Positions 1-8,662 of a stretch of DNA of 64,000 nucleotides are shown here, piece by piece. This DNA comes from Ralstonia insidiosa. Lineage in GTDB: Bacteria; Pseudomonadota; Gammaproteobacteria; Burkholderiales; Burkholderiaceae. The stretch spans positions 478,712 to 542,711 of the forward strand of contig NZ_VZPV01000003.1 in NCBI RefSeq assembly GCF_008801405.1, read 5' to 3'. The notes beneath the pieces are model-generated. The model searched no databases, had not been told where the DNA came from, and saw only the letters and a program-made list of their open reading frames with translations. How positions within the stretch are numbered: position 1 is the stretch's first letter; each line of letters opens with the position of its first letter. The translations under genes and the position numbers were made by a program.

Positions 1-601
1 TGTTGTGGTGGCCGTGGAAGCCGAGTTCCGTTTCAGGGCGCAGCGCCTGGCGCACGGCGGTCAGCTTCTCGGTCACGTCGTGCGGCAGCATGTGGCCGGC
101 CGAATCGGTGATGTACAGGCAGTTGGCGCCATACGATTCCATCAGCAGCGCCTGCTTGACGAGCTGCTCGGCCGGCGCCATGTGCGCCATCATCAGGAAG
201 CCCACCGTATCCATGCCCAGCTTGCGCGCCATGCCGATGTGCTGTTCGGACACATCGGCCTCCGTGCAGTGCGTGGCCACGCGGATGGTGTGCACGCCCA
301 GGTCATGCGCCATGTGCAGGTGCTCGACGGTACCGATGCCCGGCAGCAGCAGTGCCGACACCTTGGCCTGCTTCAGTTCGCCGAGCACGGCGCGCAGGTA
401 GTCCTCATCGCTGTGCGCGGGGAATCCGTAGTTGACCGAAGCGCCGCCCAGGCCGTCGCCGTGCGTGACTTCAATCAGCGGCACGCCAGCGGCGTCCAGC
501 CCGCGCGCAATGCTCTTCATCTGCTCCAGAGAGATCTGGTGGCGCTTCGGGTGCATGCCGTCGCGCAGCGTCATGTCATGCAGGGTAATGCGTTGTGTCA
601 T
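1..601 (-). CDS. mhpE: 4-hydroxy-2-oxovalerate aldolase, cut by the window edge
   Basis: Pyruvate aldolase of the MhpE/BphI/DmpG family, splitting 4-hydroxy-2-oxovalerate into pyruvate and acetaldehyde in the last step of meta-cleavage pathways. Only the first 200 residues are in the window; the family is about 340 long. Visible marks are the N-terminal TLRDGMH segment, whose R and D belong to the HMG-like aldolase active site, and HGHHN at the window edge, which fits the metal-binding histidines. The ATG at 599-601 lies 23 bp after the acetaldehyde dehydrogenase gene. The two enzymes form a channelling complex in known systems, so the pairing supports the call. It is the last visible gene of the operon starting at 5484. 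Confidence 0.93.
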   Translation of the reverse strand, partial: MTQRITLHDMTLRDGMHPKRHQISLEQMKSIARGLDAAGVPLIEVTHGDGLGGASVNYGFPAHSDEDYLRAVLGELKQAKVSALLLPGIGTVEHLHMAHDLGVHTIRVATHCTEADVSEQHIGMARKLGMDTVGFLMMAHMAPAEQLVKQALLMESYGANCLYITDSAGHMLPHDVTEKLTAVRQALRPETELGFHGHHN

Positions 602-624
602 GTCGATTGTCCTCGGGCTCAGGC

Positions 625-1539
625 TCAGGCGAGTGCCGGTTCGGCTGCGGGCAGCGAACCATCCAGCAGTGCGGTGGCAATGCGTTCCGCGGTGCGTGCG
701 GCAGCGGCGGTCATGATGTCCAGGTTGCCGGCATAGCGGGGCAGGTAGTCACCCAGGCCTTCGACTTCCATGTAGATGGACACGCGCTTGCCGTCGAACA
801 CCGGGCCGTTCTTCAGGGTGTAGCCGGGCACGTACTGCTGCACGTCGGCAATCATGGCGTGGACGGACTTGGTGATCGCTTCCACATCCGGCTCGTCTTC
901 CGTCAGGCAATGCACGGTGTCGCGCATGATCAGCGGCGGCTCGGCCGGGTTGATGATGATGATGGCCTTGCCTTCGCGTGCGCCGCCCACCTTCTCAATG
1001 GCGCCCGATGTGGTGCGCGTGAATTCGTCGATGTTCTTGCGGGTGCCCGGGCCGACGGAGCGCGACGACACCGTCGCCACGATCTCGCCATAGGCCACCG
1101 GCTGCACGCGCGACACTGCATAGACGAGCGGAATGGTCGCCTGCCCGCCGCAGGTGACCATGTTGACGTTCATGGCGTTCGAGCCCAGGTGCGCGTCGAG
1201 GTTGACCGGCGGCACGCAGAACGGCCCGATGGCCGCGGGCGTGAGGTCGATCATGCGCACGCCGCGTGCGGTGAGCTTGTCGGAGTGCTCGCGGTGGACG
1301 TAGGCGGAGGTCGCGTCGAAGGCGATGCGGATGCCGTCGGCCTCCAGGTGGGGCAGCAGACCGTCAACGCCCTGGTCGGTGGTCTTCAGGCCCATTTCAC
1401 GGGCGCGTGCCAGGCCTTCCGAGGCGGGGTCGACGCCGACCATCCAGACCGGCTCCAGTACCGTGCTGCGACGCAGCTTGTAAAGCAGATCGGTGCCGAT
1501 GTTGCCGGGGCCGATCAGGGCGCATTTGATTTTTTCCAT
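625..1539 (-). CDS. mhpF: Acetaldehyde dehydrogenase (acylating)
   Basis: CoA-acylating aldehyde dehydrogenase of the MhpF/BphJ/DmpF family (304 aa, usual length 300-315), turning acetaldehyde into acetyl-CoA with NAD. The N-terminus has the Rossmann motif GPGNIGTD. The segment VTCGGQA carries the expected catalytic cysteine. The ATG at 1537-1539 follows an AAGGAAG ribosome binding site. The frame stays open further upstream, but a longer start would add about 31 residues the family lacks. Hydratase, this gene and the aldolase follow each other, which is the standard lower meta-cleavage order. Confidence 0.95.
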   Translation of the reverse strand: MEKIKCALIGPGNIGTDLLYKLRRSTVLEPVWMVGVDPASEGLARAREMGLKTTDQGVDGLLPHLEADGIRIAFDATSAYVHREHSDKLTARGVRMIDLTPAAIGPFCVPPVNLDAHLGSNAMNVNMVTCGGQATIPLVYAVSRVQPVAYGEIVATVSSRSVGPGTRKNIDEFTRTTSGAIEKVGGAREGKAIIIINPAEPPLIMRDTVHCLTEDEPDVEAITKSVHAMIADVQQYVPGYTLKNGPVFDGKRVSIYMEVEGLGDYLPRYAGNLDIMTAAAARTAERIATALLDGSLPAAEPALA

Positions 1540-1603
1540 GGGGCTTCCTTCGGATGATGGGCGCGCAAGGGCACGCACAACGTGCCCTTGCGCGGGAGCA
1601 GCG

Positions 1604-2386
1604 TCAGACAAAGTCCGCCGTGCAACTGCCAATGCCGCTGATGTGCATGCGCAGGCGGTCTCCGGCCTTCACCGGGATCAGCGCGGCGAGCGAGCCGGAG
1701 AGGATGGTCTCGCCGGCTTCCAGCGCAACGCCAAGTTCGCCCAGCGTATTGGCGAGCCATGCGACGGCGGCGGCCGGATGGCCTTGCACGGCATCACCGC
1801 GGCCGGTGGCGACGCATTCGCCGTTCTTCTCCAGCGTCATGGTGCAGGCGGCCAGGTCCAGCCCTTCGGGGCTGACACGCGTCTGGCCGAGCACGTAGAC
1901 GCCGCACGAGGCGTTGTCCGCCACGGTGTCTTCAATGCGGATGCGCCAATCCTCGATGCGCGAATCGACGATCTCGAAACAGGCGCAGACGGATTCGGTG
2001 GCGGCCAGCACGTCTTCAGGCGTGATGCCGGGCCCGCGCAGGCTGTGCTTGAGCGTGAAGGCGATCTCGCCTTCGGCGCGCGGCGCGATGAGGGTGCCGG
2101 CGGGAATCGCCTGACCTTCCGCGTAATGCATGCTGGCCAGCAGCATGCCGAAATCGGGTTGGTGCACGTCCAGCATCTGCTGGACGGGTTTGCTGGTCAC
2201 GCCGATCTTCTTGCCGACGATGCGGTCACCGGCTGCCAGACGATGGGCAAGGAACCGCTGCTGGATGCGGTAGGCGTGTTCGATCGTGAGACCGTGGCCG
2301 CGGCTGCTCAACGGCGCGACCGGCGCGCGCGCGACGAGGGCGCGATGGAGTTCTTCGCCGAGGCTGGCGATCAGATCTTGTTGCAT
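1604..2386 (-). CDS. mhpD: 2-keto-4-pentenoate hydratase
   Basis: Hydratase of the MhpD/BphH/DmpE family (260 aa, full length), in the fumarylacetoacetase superfamily. It adds water to 2-oxopent-4-enoate to give 4-hydroxy-2-oxovalerate, feeding the two genes that follow. Visible marks are the GKKIGVTS segment and the AEGEIAF segment, whose acidic residues are metal ligands in the family. The start has only a weak ribosome binding site. There are 64 bp to the dehydrogenase gene and 76 bp to the upstream DUF1329 gene, so one operon is likely. Close relatives act on other hydroxy-dienoates, so the exact substrate is inferred. Confidence 0.9.
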   Translation of the reverse strand: MQQDLIASLGEELHRALVARAPVAPLSSRGHGLTIEHAYRIQQRFLAHRLAAGDRIVGKKIGVTSKPVQQMLDVHQPDFGMLLASMHYAEGQAIPAGTLIAPRAEGEIAFTLKHSLRGPGITPEDVLAATESVCACFEIVDSRIEDWRIRIEDTVADNASCGVYVLGQTRVSPEGLDLAACTMTLEKNGECVATGRGDAVQGHPAAAVAWLANTLGELGVALEAGETILSGSLAALIPVKAGDRLRMHISGIGSCTADFV

Positions 2387-2462
2387 GGTGGAGTGGGGAA
2401 GCAGTGTGCCGGCGGGTGCCCGCTGGTATTGAGATCCATGCGGGCGCCCGTCACATCACAGG

Positions 2463-3845
2463 TCAGGTGCCAGAGCTGCGGGCGGCATCCGGCGAGAAGT
2501 AGCCGGGGTTGAACTGCGGGCTGTTGTTCAGCACAGGCATCACGTTCTCATTAGACAACCGGTCGGCCAGGTATGCGCCCGAGGCCAGGTCGTGGTAGAA
2601 GGTGACCCCCGTGTAGAAGGTGTGTGCATCGTAGGCATACAGCGTGGTTGCCATGTTGGTGCGCCACAGATTGCCTTGCGCGTCGAAGTTGTCGGCGAGC
2701 ACGGCAATCCAGCTGTCCTCGTCCAGATAGAGGCGGCGCTTGGAGTACTGGTGGCGGTAGCCCGACTTGAGGGTCGCTTCCAGCACCCACACGCGGTGCA
2801 GCTCATAGCGCATGAAGTCCGGGTTGGCGTGGCCCTTGCCGAGCATGTCCTTGTACTTGATCGACGCGCTCATCAGCTTGTAGTTGTCATACGGCACATA
2901 GACTTCCTTCTTGCCGACGATCTTCCAGTCGTAACGCACGCCCGTGCCGTTGTAGAGGCGGTCGTCATCCACGGTGCGGAAGCCGCCTGTGCCATTGGGC
3001 TGGTCGAAGCCATACTCGGGCGCCTGACGCACGCGGCGGGTGCCGGGGTTGTACATCCAGGTCCGGTTGCCGTTGTCGCTGTTGTCATCCCACAGCGAGT
3101 AGCCGACCAGGACCGTGCCGCGGTCGCGCAGCGGCAGCAGTGTGGTCTGGCGGAAGAACGTTCGGTCATACAGTTCGTTCTTCGAGTCGACGGTGCCCGT
3201 GTTGCGCATGGAGAAAATGTCGTAGCGCACGCGCCCCCACGCGATATTGCCTTCCGGATAAACCACGGCCTGGTCGTAGGTGGCGGCCTCGGCGCCAATG
3301 CCGGACGACAGCCGCAGGTTCCACATCAGTTCCACGCCGTTCTTGGGAATGGGGAAGGGAACGATCGGCGGCGCGTTCTTGATGCCGTTGGCGGCTTCGG
3401 CGGTCATGGTCGACGTCGGCGCCAGGGTGCGGATTTCCTTATAGACCGCGTCGGTGAAGCGGAAGTCGCGGTGCGACGGATAGACCGGGATCTTGAACGT
3501 CTCGGGGTAGCGCTTGAGCAGCGCCTTTTGCCCGTCGGTCAGGTGATTCTCGTACTGCGCCATGTTCTGCGCGGTGATGACCACCACCGGCTTCTCGTTG
3601 GCGTACGGGTCGGGATACCGCTCACCGGCCTGCCATTTCACGCCCGGCGGCGTGCCGAGCCACTTGCCGTTCCAGGCGGGGATCTCGCCGTCCTTGCTGC
3701 CGGCGCGCTCGGCACCGACGGGGGTCAGTTTGCTGTCGAGCTGTTTGAGTTCGTCCGCGCTGTTCGCCGCGAAAGCGGCGGTGGCGAGCGCCATGCCGCT
3801 TGCCAGCAGCATGGCGGGAATGCGCAGTCGGGGTGTGGGTCGCAT
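2463..3845 (-). CDS. DUF1329 exported protein
   Basis: Exported protein of the DUF1329 family (460 aa), related in fold to outer-membrane lipoprotein-sorting factors. A signal peptide is clear: basic MRPTPRLR, a hydrophobic stretch, and a likely cut after AAFAA near residue 27. There is no lipobox. The start has a good GGAGACA site. DUF1329 genes are usually paired, as here, with DUF1302 genes and sit in catabolic clusters for hydrophobic compounds such as steroids and aromatics. The biochemical role is not established; envelope transfer of substrate is the common guess. Confidence 0.85.
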   Translation of the reverse strand: MRPTPRLRIPAMLLASGMALATAAFAANSADELKQLDSKLTPVGAERAGSKDGEIPAWNGKWLGTPPGVKWQAGERYPDPYANEKPVVVITAQNMAQYENHLTDGQKALLKRYPETFKIPVYPSHRDFRFTDAVYKEIRTLAPTSTMTAEAANGIKNAPPIVPFPIPKNGVELMWNLRLSSGIGAEAATYDQAVVYPEGNIAWGRVRYDIFSMRNTGTVDSKNELYDRTFFRQTTLLPLRDRGTVLVGYSLWDDNSDNGNRTWMYNPGTRRVRQAPEYGFDQPNGTGGFRTVDDDRLYNGTGVRYDWKIVGKKEVYVPYDNYKLMSASIKYKDMLGKGHANPDFMRYELHRVWVLEATLKSGYRHQYSKRRLYLDEDSWIAVLADNFDAQGNLWRTNMATTLYAYDAHTFYTGVTFYHDLASGAYLADRLSNENVMPVLNNSPQFNPGYFSPDAARSSGT

Positions 3846-3915
3846 TGCTGTGTCTCCTTGGGATGATGCCGGCCACCCGGAGGCGGCCAGTGTGCCTGTA
3901 TGCCGGTGTGCCGGT

Positions 3916-5484
3916 TTAGAACGAATACTTCGCGTTGAACGCTACGTAGCTGCGGTCAGCCAGCGGACGATCGTTGAGGTCGGCCCCGCCCATGAACTTG
4001 GCATACGTCAGGTTCAATTCCAGGTTGTTGAGGTACTTCATCGTGACGCCGATGCTGGCGCGGCGGTCGCCTGCGCCATACAGGGAGCCGAATGCGCCCG
4101 GCACCGAGCTATGCCCGCTGATCGCCTGGGCATAGTTAAGCGGCACGGTCATGTCCCAACCGTCGAACACGTTGTTGTAGGTGAGGGACCAGCCGATCTG
4201 CGCCGCCACCGCATCACGCGAGTTCGTGAGCACGCTCTGGCCGTAGACCGGATCGACGCTGAGCACGTGGATGTACCCGATTTCTGCCACCAGGCTTTGC
4301 GAGTTGGCCAGCTTGTTCGGGCCGATCGAGTAGATGGCCGACAACTGGCCCTGCACGACCTTGCCGCGCGTTGCAGTCGGCGAGCCTTGCACATTGACCA
4401 GCATCGGCTGGCCGTCCTTATAGCTCACTTCGCCGGCCACGTTGGCCCCGAACACCTGCGTCGAGAAGCTGGCGCCGGTCAGGTTGATACCGCTGAAGTA
4501 CTTCTGCTGGTACTGCAGCGTCGGGAACATCGAGATCAGAACGCTCGGGTTCTTGTCGCTGTACCGCAACTGGTACAGGCCGATCTCGGTGTCTTCGGCC
4601 ACGCGGAAGCGCGTGCCGATACCCCACTGGCCGGCGTTGGTCGGCTTGATGTCGGGCCCGCGCGGAATGTTGAAGCCGGGGCCGGCGATCAGGTATTCCG
4701 AGCCTGGGCCGACGATGTCGCTGGTGCTGAAGAAGCTGCCCGGCGGAAACAGTTGGTTCTCCTTGTAGACGAACTGGTAGTAACCCATCACGCTGAGCGA
4801 CGGGTTGATCTGCCATTGCAGCGAGGCCTGCGGCACGGGCAGCAGAATGTCCTTCACTTCCGCGCCGGGCACGAACGACTTGGTGGCATCCACCGGGCCT
4901 TGCGCGCCGGCGATGTTCGGGAAGTACAGGCTCTCGCCCCAAGCCACGACCTGGTTACCGATCTTGCCGCTCAGGCGCGTGTCGCCGATGCCGACTGCGC
5001 CATAGGCGTAGGCATCCAGCAACTGTGCGCGCTGGCCCTGGAAATTGCGCGCATACGTGGTGAACTCGTTGAAGGCGCCGCTATGGTTGACGGTGCCGGG
5101 CGCATTGTTGGCGTTAGTGCCTTGGTATGCCGTGTCATAGAAGGCGCTGCCGCGCACGAACAGACCATAGTCGCCGTGCTGCAGATTGCCTTCGCCCAAC
5201 AGCGATGCGCGATTGGTGATCAGGCTGCCGCGATGGAAGTTGCGGTTGCCGTCGTCGCCGTTGATGTTGGCCGGCGACAGAAGCGTGTCGCTTGGCTTGC
5301 CCGTACGCATCGCCACGCCGTAGTTGGCCGTGAACGAGTAGCTCAGCGAAGTGTCGTTGCCGAGATCGACGGAGTTGTCCGCCCATGCTGCAGGTGCGAA
5401 CAGCGTAGCAAGTGCCGCGGCGATGGCCGAGGGGCGCAGCGTACGCTGCAGCCGGGTCGGTTGATTTACGGGTTTGTCCTGCAT
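3916..5484 (-). CDS. DUF1302 outer-membrane protein
   Basis: Predicted outer-membrane beta-barrel of the DUF1302 family (522 aa). It has a signal peptide ending near AAWA at about residue 36, then many alternating amphipathic strands and a terminal aromatic (ends KYSF), typical for barrel insertion. The ATG follows AGGAGGAGA. The gene is first in the operon with DUF1329 and the meta-cleavage genes. Its promoter carries a regulatory dyad at 5577-5594. Uptake of a hydrophobic substrate is the likely role but is inferred from family context only. Confidence 0.85.
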   Translation of the reverse strand: MQDKPVNQPTRLQRTLRPSAIAAALATLFAPAAWADNSVDLGNDTSLSYSFTANYGVAMRTGKPSDTLLSPANINGDDGNRNFHRGSLITNRASLLGEGNLQHGDYGLFVRGSAFYDTAYQGTNANNAPGTVNHSGAFNEFTTYARNFQGQRAQLLDAYAYGAVGIGDTRLSGKIGNQVVAWGESLYFPNIAGAQGPVDATKSFVPGAEVKDILLPVPQASLQWQINPSLSVMGYYQFVYKENQLFPPGSFFSTSDIVGPGSEYLIAGPGFNIPRGPDIKPTNAGQWGIGTRFRVAEDTEIGLYQLRYSDKNPSVLISMFPTLQYQQKYFSGINLTGASFSTQVFGANVAGEVSYKDGQPMLVNVQGSPTATRGKVVQGQLSAIYSIGPNKLANSQSLVAEIGYIHVLSVDPVYGQSVLTNSRDAVAAQIGWSLTYNNVFDGWDMTVPLNYAQAISGHSSVPGAFGSLYGAGDRRASIGVTMKYLNNLELNLTYAKFMGGADLNDRPLADRSYVAFNAKYSF

Positions 5485-5550
5485 CAGTCTCCTCCTGGGT
5501 GTGGTCAGCGCTGGGCCTGCAGCACATGCCTGGCCTCTTTTCTTGTGGCA

Positions 5551-5594
5551 AGCCTAAGGAGCGAGGTATGCGCTGAAATCGTCAGAACGGACTA
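5551..5594 (-). promoter_or_regulatory. LuxR-type box and -10 element for the DUF1302 operon
   Basis: On the minus strand the dyad TAGTCCGTTCTGACGATT (5594 to 5577) is followed 20 bp later by TAGGCT at 5556-5551, read as a -10 hexamer. The box ends 92 bp before the DUF1302 start. It is one of ten related sites in this window. The distance suits an activator overlapping the -35 region. The 5485-5727 gap holds nothing else I recognise. Confidence 0.75.
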
Positions 5595-5727
5595 GTCCAG
5601 CGAAATTCGACGAATGGCGTCGCACGGCCCTCGCTGCAGATGCCCGCGTGGGGCCGGGACAGGGCAAGAACGCGGTCACCGTCTTGTATCGGCTTCAGGG
5701 AAATCCCCCAGAGATTGGCCACTGCGA

Positions 5728-6522
5728 TCAGCGGCCCGCAGGCGTTGGAGCTGCAGCCGTAAGGAAGGCGGGACGTTCGCCGCCGCCATCGATCACGAGG
5801 TTGGCGCCCGACACATAAGCCGCCTGCGGCGAGGCCAGGAACAGGCACGCGTTGGCGATGTCGGCCGGGTCTGCCAGCCGCTCGAGCGGCACGGTGGCGC
5901 AGACGCGTTGCAGCGCATCTGCGTCGCCGTAGTGCCCTTGCTGTGCGGTTTCGGTCAGCACCAGGCCGGGGCTCACCGCGGCAACGCGCACACGTGGCGC
6001 CCACTCCACGGCAAGCGTGCGCACTGCGTTCAGGATGCCGGCCTTGGCGGCGCCATATGCCGCCGTGCCCGGCGAAGGGCGCAGTGCACTGACGCTGCCG
6101 ATGAACAGCTGCACGCCACCGCTGGTCTGCTTGTGCATCACAGCGTTGGCACGCTGCGCCAGTTGCAGGGGCGCCACCAGGTTCAGGCGGATGACGGACT
6201 CCATCAAGCGCGGCGAGGCGTCTGCGGCCAATGCGAAAGGCGAGCCCCCCGCGTTGTGGATCACGATGTCCAGCGTGCCGCTCTTGCTCACGATGGTGGA
6301 GAGCAGTGCGTCCATCTGTTCGCCGTCACGGATGTCGGCGGTGATGAATTCTGCGCGGCGCTGCGTGCCGAGCGAAAGCGTTTGCGAGTCATCGGGCGGG
6401 GTGCGTCCGCACGTGTAGACCGTGGCCCCTGCATCGAGAAAGGCCTCTGCAATGGCGGCGCCGATGCCGCGCGCGCCGCCGGTGACGAGCACGGTCTTGT
6501 CTTTGAAATCGAATCCCATCAT
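5728..6522 (-). CDS. Short-chain dehydrogenase/reductase
   Basis: Classical SDR (264 aa), an NAD(P)-dependent oxidoreductase. It has the cofactor motif GGARGIG near residue 16, the NAG motif in IHNAGG, the catalytic serine in IGSVSA and YGAAK for the Tyr/Lys pair, plus an IDGGG end typical of the family. Two ATG codons lie at the start (6522 and 6519). It is transcribed away from the hydrolase gene at 6691, and a LuxR-type box lies in the shared gap but points at the hydrolase. The substrate is unknown. Confidence 0.88.
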   Translation of the reverse strand: MMGFDFKDKTVLVTGGARGIGAAIAEAFLDAGATVYTCGRTPPDDSQTLSLGTQRRAEFITADIRDGEQMDALLSTIVSKSGTLDIVIHNAGGSPFALAADASPRLMESVIRLNLVAPLQLAQRANAVMHKQTSGGVQLFIGSVSALRPSPGTAAYGAAKAGILNAVRTLAVEWAPRVRVAAVSPGLVLTETAQQGHYGDADALQRVCATVPLERLADPADIANACLFLASPQAAYVSGANLVIDGGGERPAFLTAAAPTPAGR

Positions 6523-6613
6523 GGCGTGTTTGGCCTGGTTGGCCTGCGTTCTGTGGTGAGGTGGTGAGCGAAGAAGTCAGCGCCGATGGTAGGGAAAACC
6601 GCGCCTGCGCTCG

Positions 6614-6657
6614 TAGTCCGAAGAGACGATGCTGGTGGCTGGGGTGGGGAAGATGAT
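6614..6657 (+). promoter_or_regulatory. LuxR-type box upstream of the C-C hydrolase
   Basis: TAGTCCGAAGAGACGATG at 6614-6631 is a full match to the shared dyad and points towards the hydrolase start at 6691. The -10 position holds only GATGAT (6652-6657), the weakest of the ten promoters. It lies in the divergent gap with the SDR at 6522 and might serve both directions. Confidence 0.65.
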
Positions 6658-6690
6658 CGTCGCCAGACAACCAGACACGGAGCCTCACCA

Positions 6691-7539
6691 ATGTCAGCTT
6701 CACAATCGTCGATCACGCTGCCCGTCGGCCGCTACGTAACCACGGCCACCGGGCTACGCCTGCATAGCACCGAGGCCGGCAGCGGCGAGCCGGTGGTGTT
6801 CATCCACGGCAGCGGGCCGGGGGCGAGCGGCCACAGCAACTTCAAGTACAACGCGCCGGCCTTTGCGGCAGCGGGCTATCGCACCGTGGTGGTGGATCTG
6901 CCGGGTTACGGGCTGTCGTCCAAGCCCGACGACGTGGAATACACGCTGGACTTTTTCGTGGCGGCGCTGCGCGAGCAACTGCAGGCGCTGGAAGTGGGAC
7001 GCTGCGTGCTGGTGGGCAATTCTCTGGGTGGCGCGATCGCGCTGAAATACGCCCTGGACTACCCCGCGGACGTGAGCCGCCTGGTGATGATGGCGCCCGG
7101 CGGCGTGGAAGAGCGCGAGACCTACTTCCAGATGGAAGGCATCCAGAAGATGGTGTCGCTCTTCACCGGCGGCCACATGAACCCGGACACCATGCGCCAG
7201 CTGCTGCAACTGCTGGTCTATGACACCAGCATGGTGACCGATGCGCTGGTGGAAGAGCGCATGAACGTGTGCCGCCACCAGCCGCGCGAGGTGCTGGCCA
7301 CGATGCGCGTGCCGAACCTGTCTGACCGCCTGGGTGAGGTCGCTTGCCCGGTACTCGGCTTCTGGGGCACGGAAGATCGTTTCAACCCCGTGGGCGGCGC
7401 CATGAAATTCCTGGAAAGCTGCAAGGATGCGCGCTGCGTGCTGATCAACCGCTGCGGCCATTGGGTGATGGTCGAACATCGCGATTACTTCAACCGTGAG
7501 TGCCTGGGTTTCCTGGCGGACACGGCGAACGATAAGTGA
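6691..7539 (+). CDS. Alpha/beta hydrolase, meta-cleavage product hydrolase type
   Basis: Alpha/beta hydrolase (282 aa) resembling the C-C bond hydrolases XylF/BphD/HsaD, which split the ring-fission product into a 2-hydroxypentadienoate and an acid. Visible are the oxyanion segment HGSGPGA, the nucleophile elbow GNSLGG, an aspartate in GTEDRFNP and the histidine in CGHWVMVEH. The ATG at 6691 follows a GGAG about 9 bp upstream; longer starts would run through the regulatory box. The product of such a reaction is what the hydratase, aldolase and dehydrogenase at 1-2.4 kb would use. The ring-cleavage dioxygenase is not seen beside it. Confidence 0.88.
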   Translation: MSASQSSITLPVGRYVTTATGLRLHSTEAGSGEPVVFIHGSGPGASGHSNFKYNAPAFAAAGYRTVVVDLPGYGLSSKPDDVEYTLDFFVAALREQLQALEVGRCVLVGNSLGGAIALKYALDYPADVSRLVMMAPGGVEERETYFQMEGIQKMVSLFTGGHMNPDTMRQLLQLLVYDTSMVTDALVEERMNVCRHQPREVLATMRVPNLSDRLGEVACPVLGFWGTEDRFNPVGGAMKFLESCKDARCVLINRCGHWVMVEHRDYFNRECLGFLADTANDK

Positions 7540-7620
7540 TCGCTTGTTGGCTTGGTATCGACAGTCGTAACGCCAGGGTGCCAGTCCCAACCGTTTGCGC
7601 AGGCAGACGGGCTGAAAACC

Positions 7621-7664
7621 TAGTCTGGTTAGACGATGTGGACGGGCGCTCCAATCTCTAACGT
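7621..7664 (+). promoter_or_regulatory. LuxR-type box and -10 element for the small exported protein
   Basis: TAGTCTGGTTAGACGATG at 7621-7638, then TAACGT at 7659-7664 with a 20-bp gap. The gene start at 7740 is 101 bp downstream of the box. Full match to the dyad consensus. Confidence 0.75.
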
Positions 7665-7739
7665 GAATCCATCAGACCGGCAAAAGCCGGCGATCGCCAG
7701 ACGAACCAACGGATTGGCGTTTTGTGGAAGGAGACAGCA

Positions 7740-7991
7740 ATGAAAGCCGGACTGTATGCAAGCTTTCTCGTAGGGTTGGGCGCAACGTTGGCGCTGGGGC
7801 TGGGCACGGGTGTCGAGCCATCATCGGCGCCGCTGGCCGTCAGCCAGCTTGGCGATGCGTTGCAGCACCTCATGAATATCGACGACGCTTCAGCGGCCCC
7901 GGTCGCGGCATCCCTGCGATGCGACGATGCGTGCCACCAGAAATATGACGTGACGGTGGTCGACGTCCTGAACCATCTCCCCCGCCAGTAA
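7740..7991 (+). CDS. Small exported protein of unknown function
   Basis: An 83-residue protein with an N-terminal hydrophobic segment (MKAGLYASFLVGLGATLALG) that reads as a signal peptide or membrane anchor, followed by a short polar part with two cysteines in CDDACH near the end. The ATG follows a strong AAGGAGA site. It has its own promoter with a LuxR-type box and no partner gene on this strand, so it appears to be an independent member of the regulon. I do not recognise a family. CDDACH is not a c-type heme motif, which would be CXXCH. Confidence 0.7.
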   Translation: MKAGLYASFLVGLGATLALGLGTGVEPSSAPLAVSQLGDALQHLMNIDDASAAPVAASLRCDDACHQKYDVTVVDVLNHLPRQ

Positions 7992-8086
7992 GAGACGGGC
8001 GTTCCGCGCGCCAGTCGTGCGGCCGTGAATGCCGCTCTGCCTCAGACCGGGCCAGCTCCATGATGGACGTGGCCCGGCGTCTGCCT

Positions 8087-8584
8087 TTAGCTCGCCTGCA
8101 CCGCGGCGCCAGCGTTGCTGCGACGGGCGGTGTGGAGCGCCTCCGCACGTTGCTTCACGTCGCGGGCCACCTGATCGAACCCCGCCTTCACCCACGCACC
8201 GTGCTCGCGCATGATGGTCTCTGCATTGAGCCCGAGGAACAGGTCTGTCGTGAAGTAGCGTGAGCGCTGTGGGCCGACGGCTTCGATGTACTGGTCGCGC
8301 CGCGCGGCGTCCTTGTTGTCGTCGGTGGGGCGCTGTTCCCATGACAGCAGCCGCTCCGGCTCCCACGCCACCAGATATTCATTGACGGGAATGGTCTGGT
8401 CCGTGCCGGGGATGCGCACCTGCATGTGCACCATGTCGCCCAACCGGCCGGTGGTCTTCAAACCTGGGCAGAAGGTGTTCCATTCTGCGTAGTGCTCGAA
8501 GTCGGTCAGCACCTCCCACACCAGCGATGCCGGCGCGTTGATGTCCACCTGGATCGATGTGACGAGATTCTCTGCTTTTGCCAT
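8087..8584 (-). CDS. SRPBCC-family protein (polyketide cyclase/START-like)
   Basis: A 165-residue SRPBCC/START-fold protein. The N-terminal segment with DINAPASLVWEVLTDF, then the YAEWNTFCPG segment and a long C-terminal helix with AWVKAGFDQVARDV are the usual layout of this fold, which forms a hydrophobic ligand pocket. The start follows GGAGGAG. It lies after the LuxR regulator gene on the same strand, with a terminator-like hairpin between them, so it may be read by leak-through or its own promoter. Ligand binding or cyclase-like chemistry are both possible; the specific role is unknown. Confidence 0.8.
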   Translation of the reverse strand: MAKAENLVTSIQVDINAPASLVWEVLTDFEHYAEWNTFCPGLKTTGRLGDMVHMQVRIPGTDQTIPVNEYLVAWEPERLLSWEQRPTDDNKDAARRDQYIEAVGPQRSRYFTTDLFLGLNAETIMREHGAWVKAGFDQVARDVKQRAEALHTARRSNAGAAVQAS

Positions 8585-8630
8585 GGGCTCCTCCGTGAAA
8601 CGGTGTCGTTGGAAATCAGGAAATAAGAAA

Positions 8631-8652
8631 GGGCGCTCAAGACGCCCCGTTT
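8631..8652. terminator. Bidirectional Rho-independent terminator
   Basis: GGGCG (8631-8635) pairs with CGCCC (8643-8647) across CTCAAGA. A T run follows on the plus strand (8650-8654), and on the minus strand the hairpin is followed by TTTCTTATTT. It lies just after the LuxR gene stop at 8663. Confidence 0.7.
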
Positions 8653-8662
8653 TTGCTTGCTG

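Noticed and set aside
595..1557. Long plus-strand open frames opposite the catabolic genes, and similar antisense frames across the window
   Set aside because: In GC-rich DNA the strand opposite a real gene often stays open; these lack motifs and ribosome sites, while the opposite frames encode recognised families.
7740..7991. Reading the small exported protein as a cytochrome because of CDDACH
   Set aside because: Heme attachment needs CXXCH; here three residues separate the cysteines, so no heme site is claimed.
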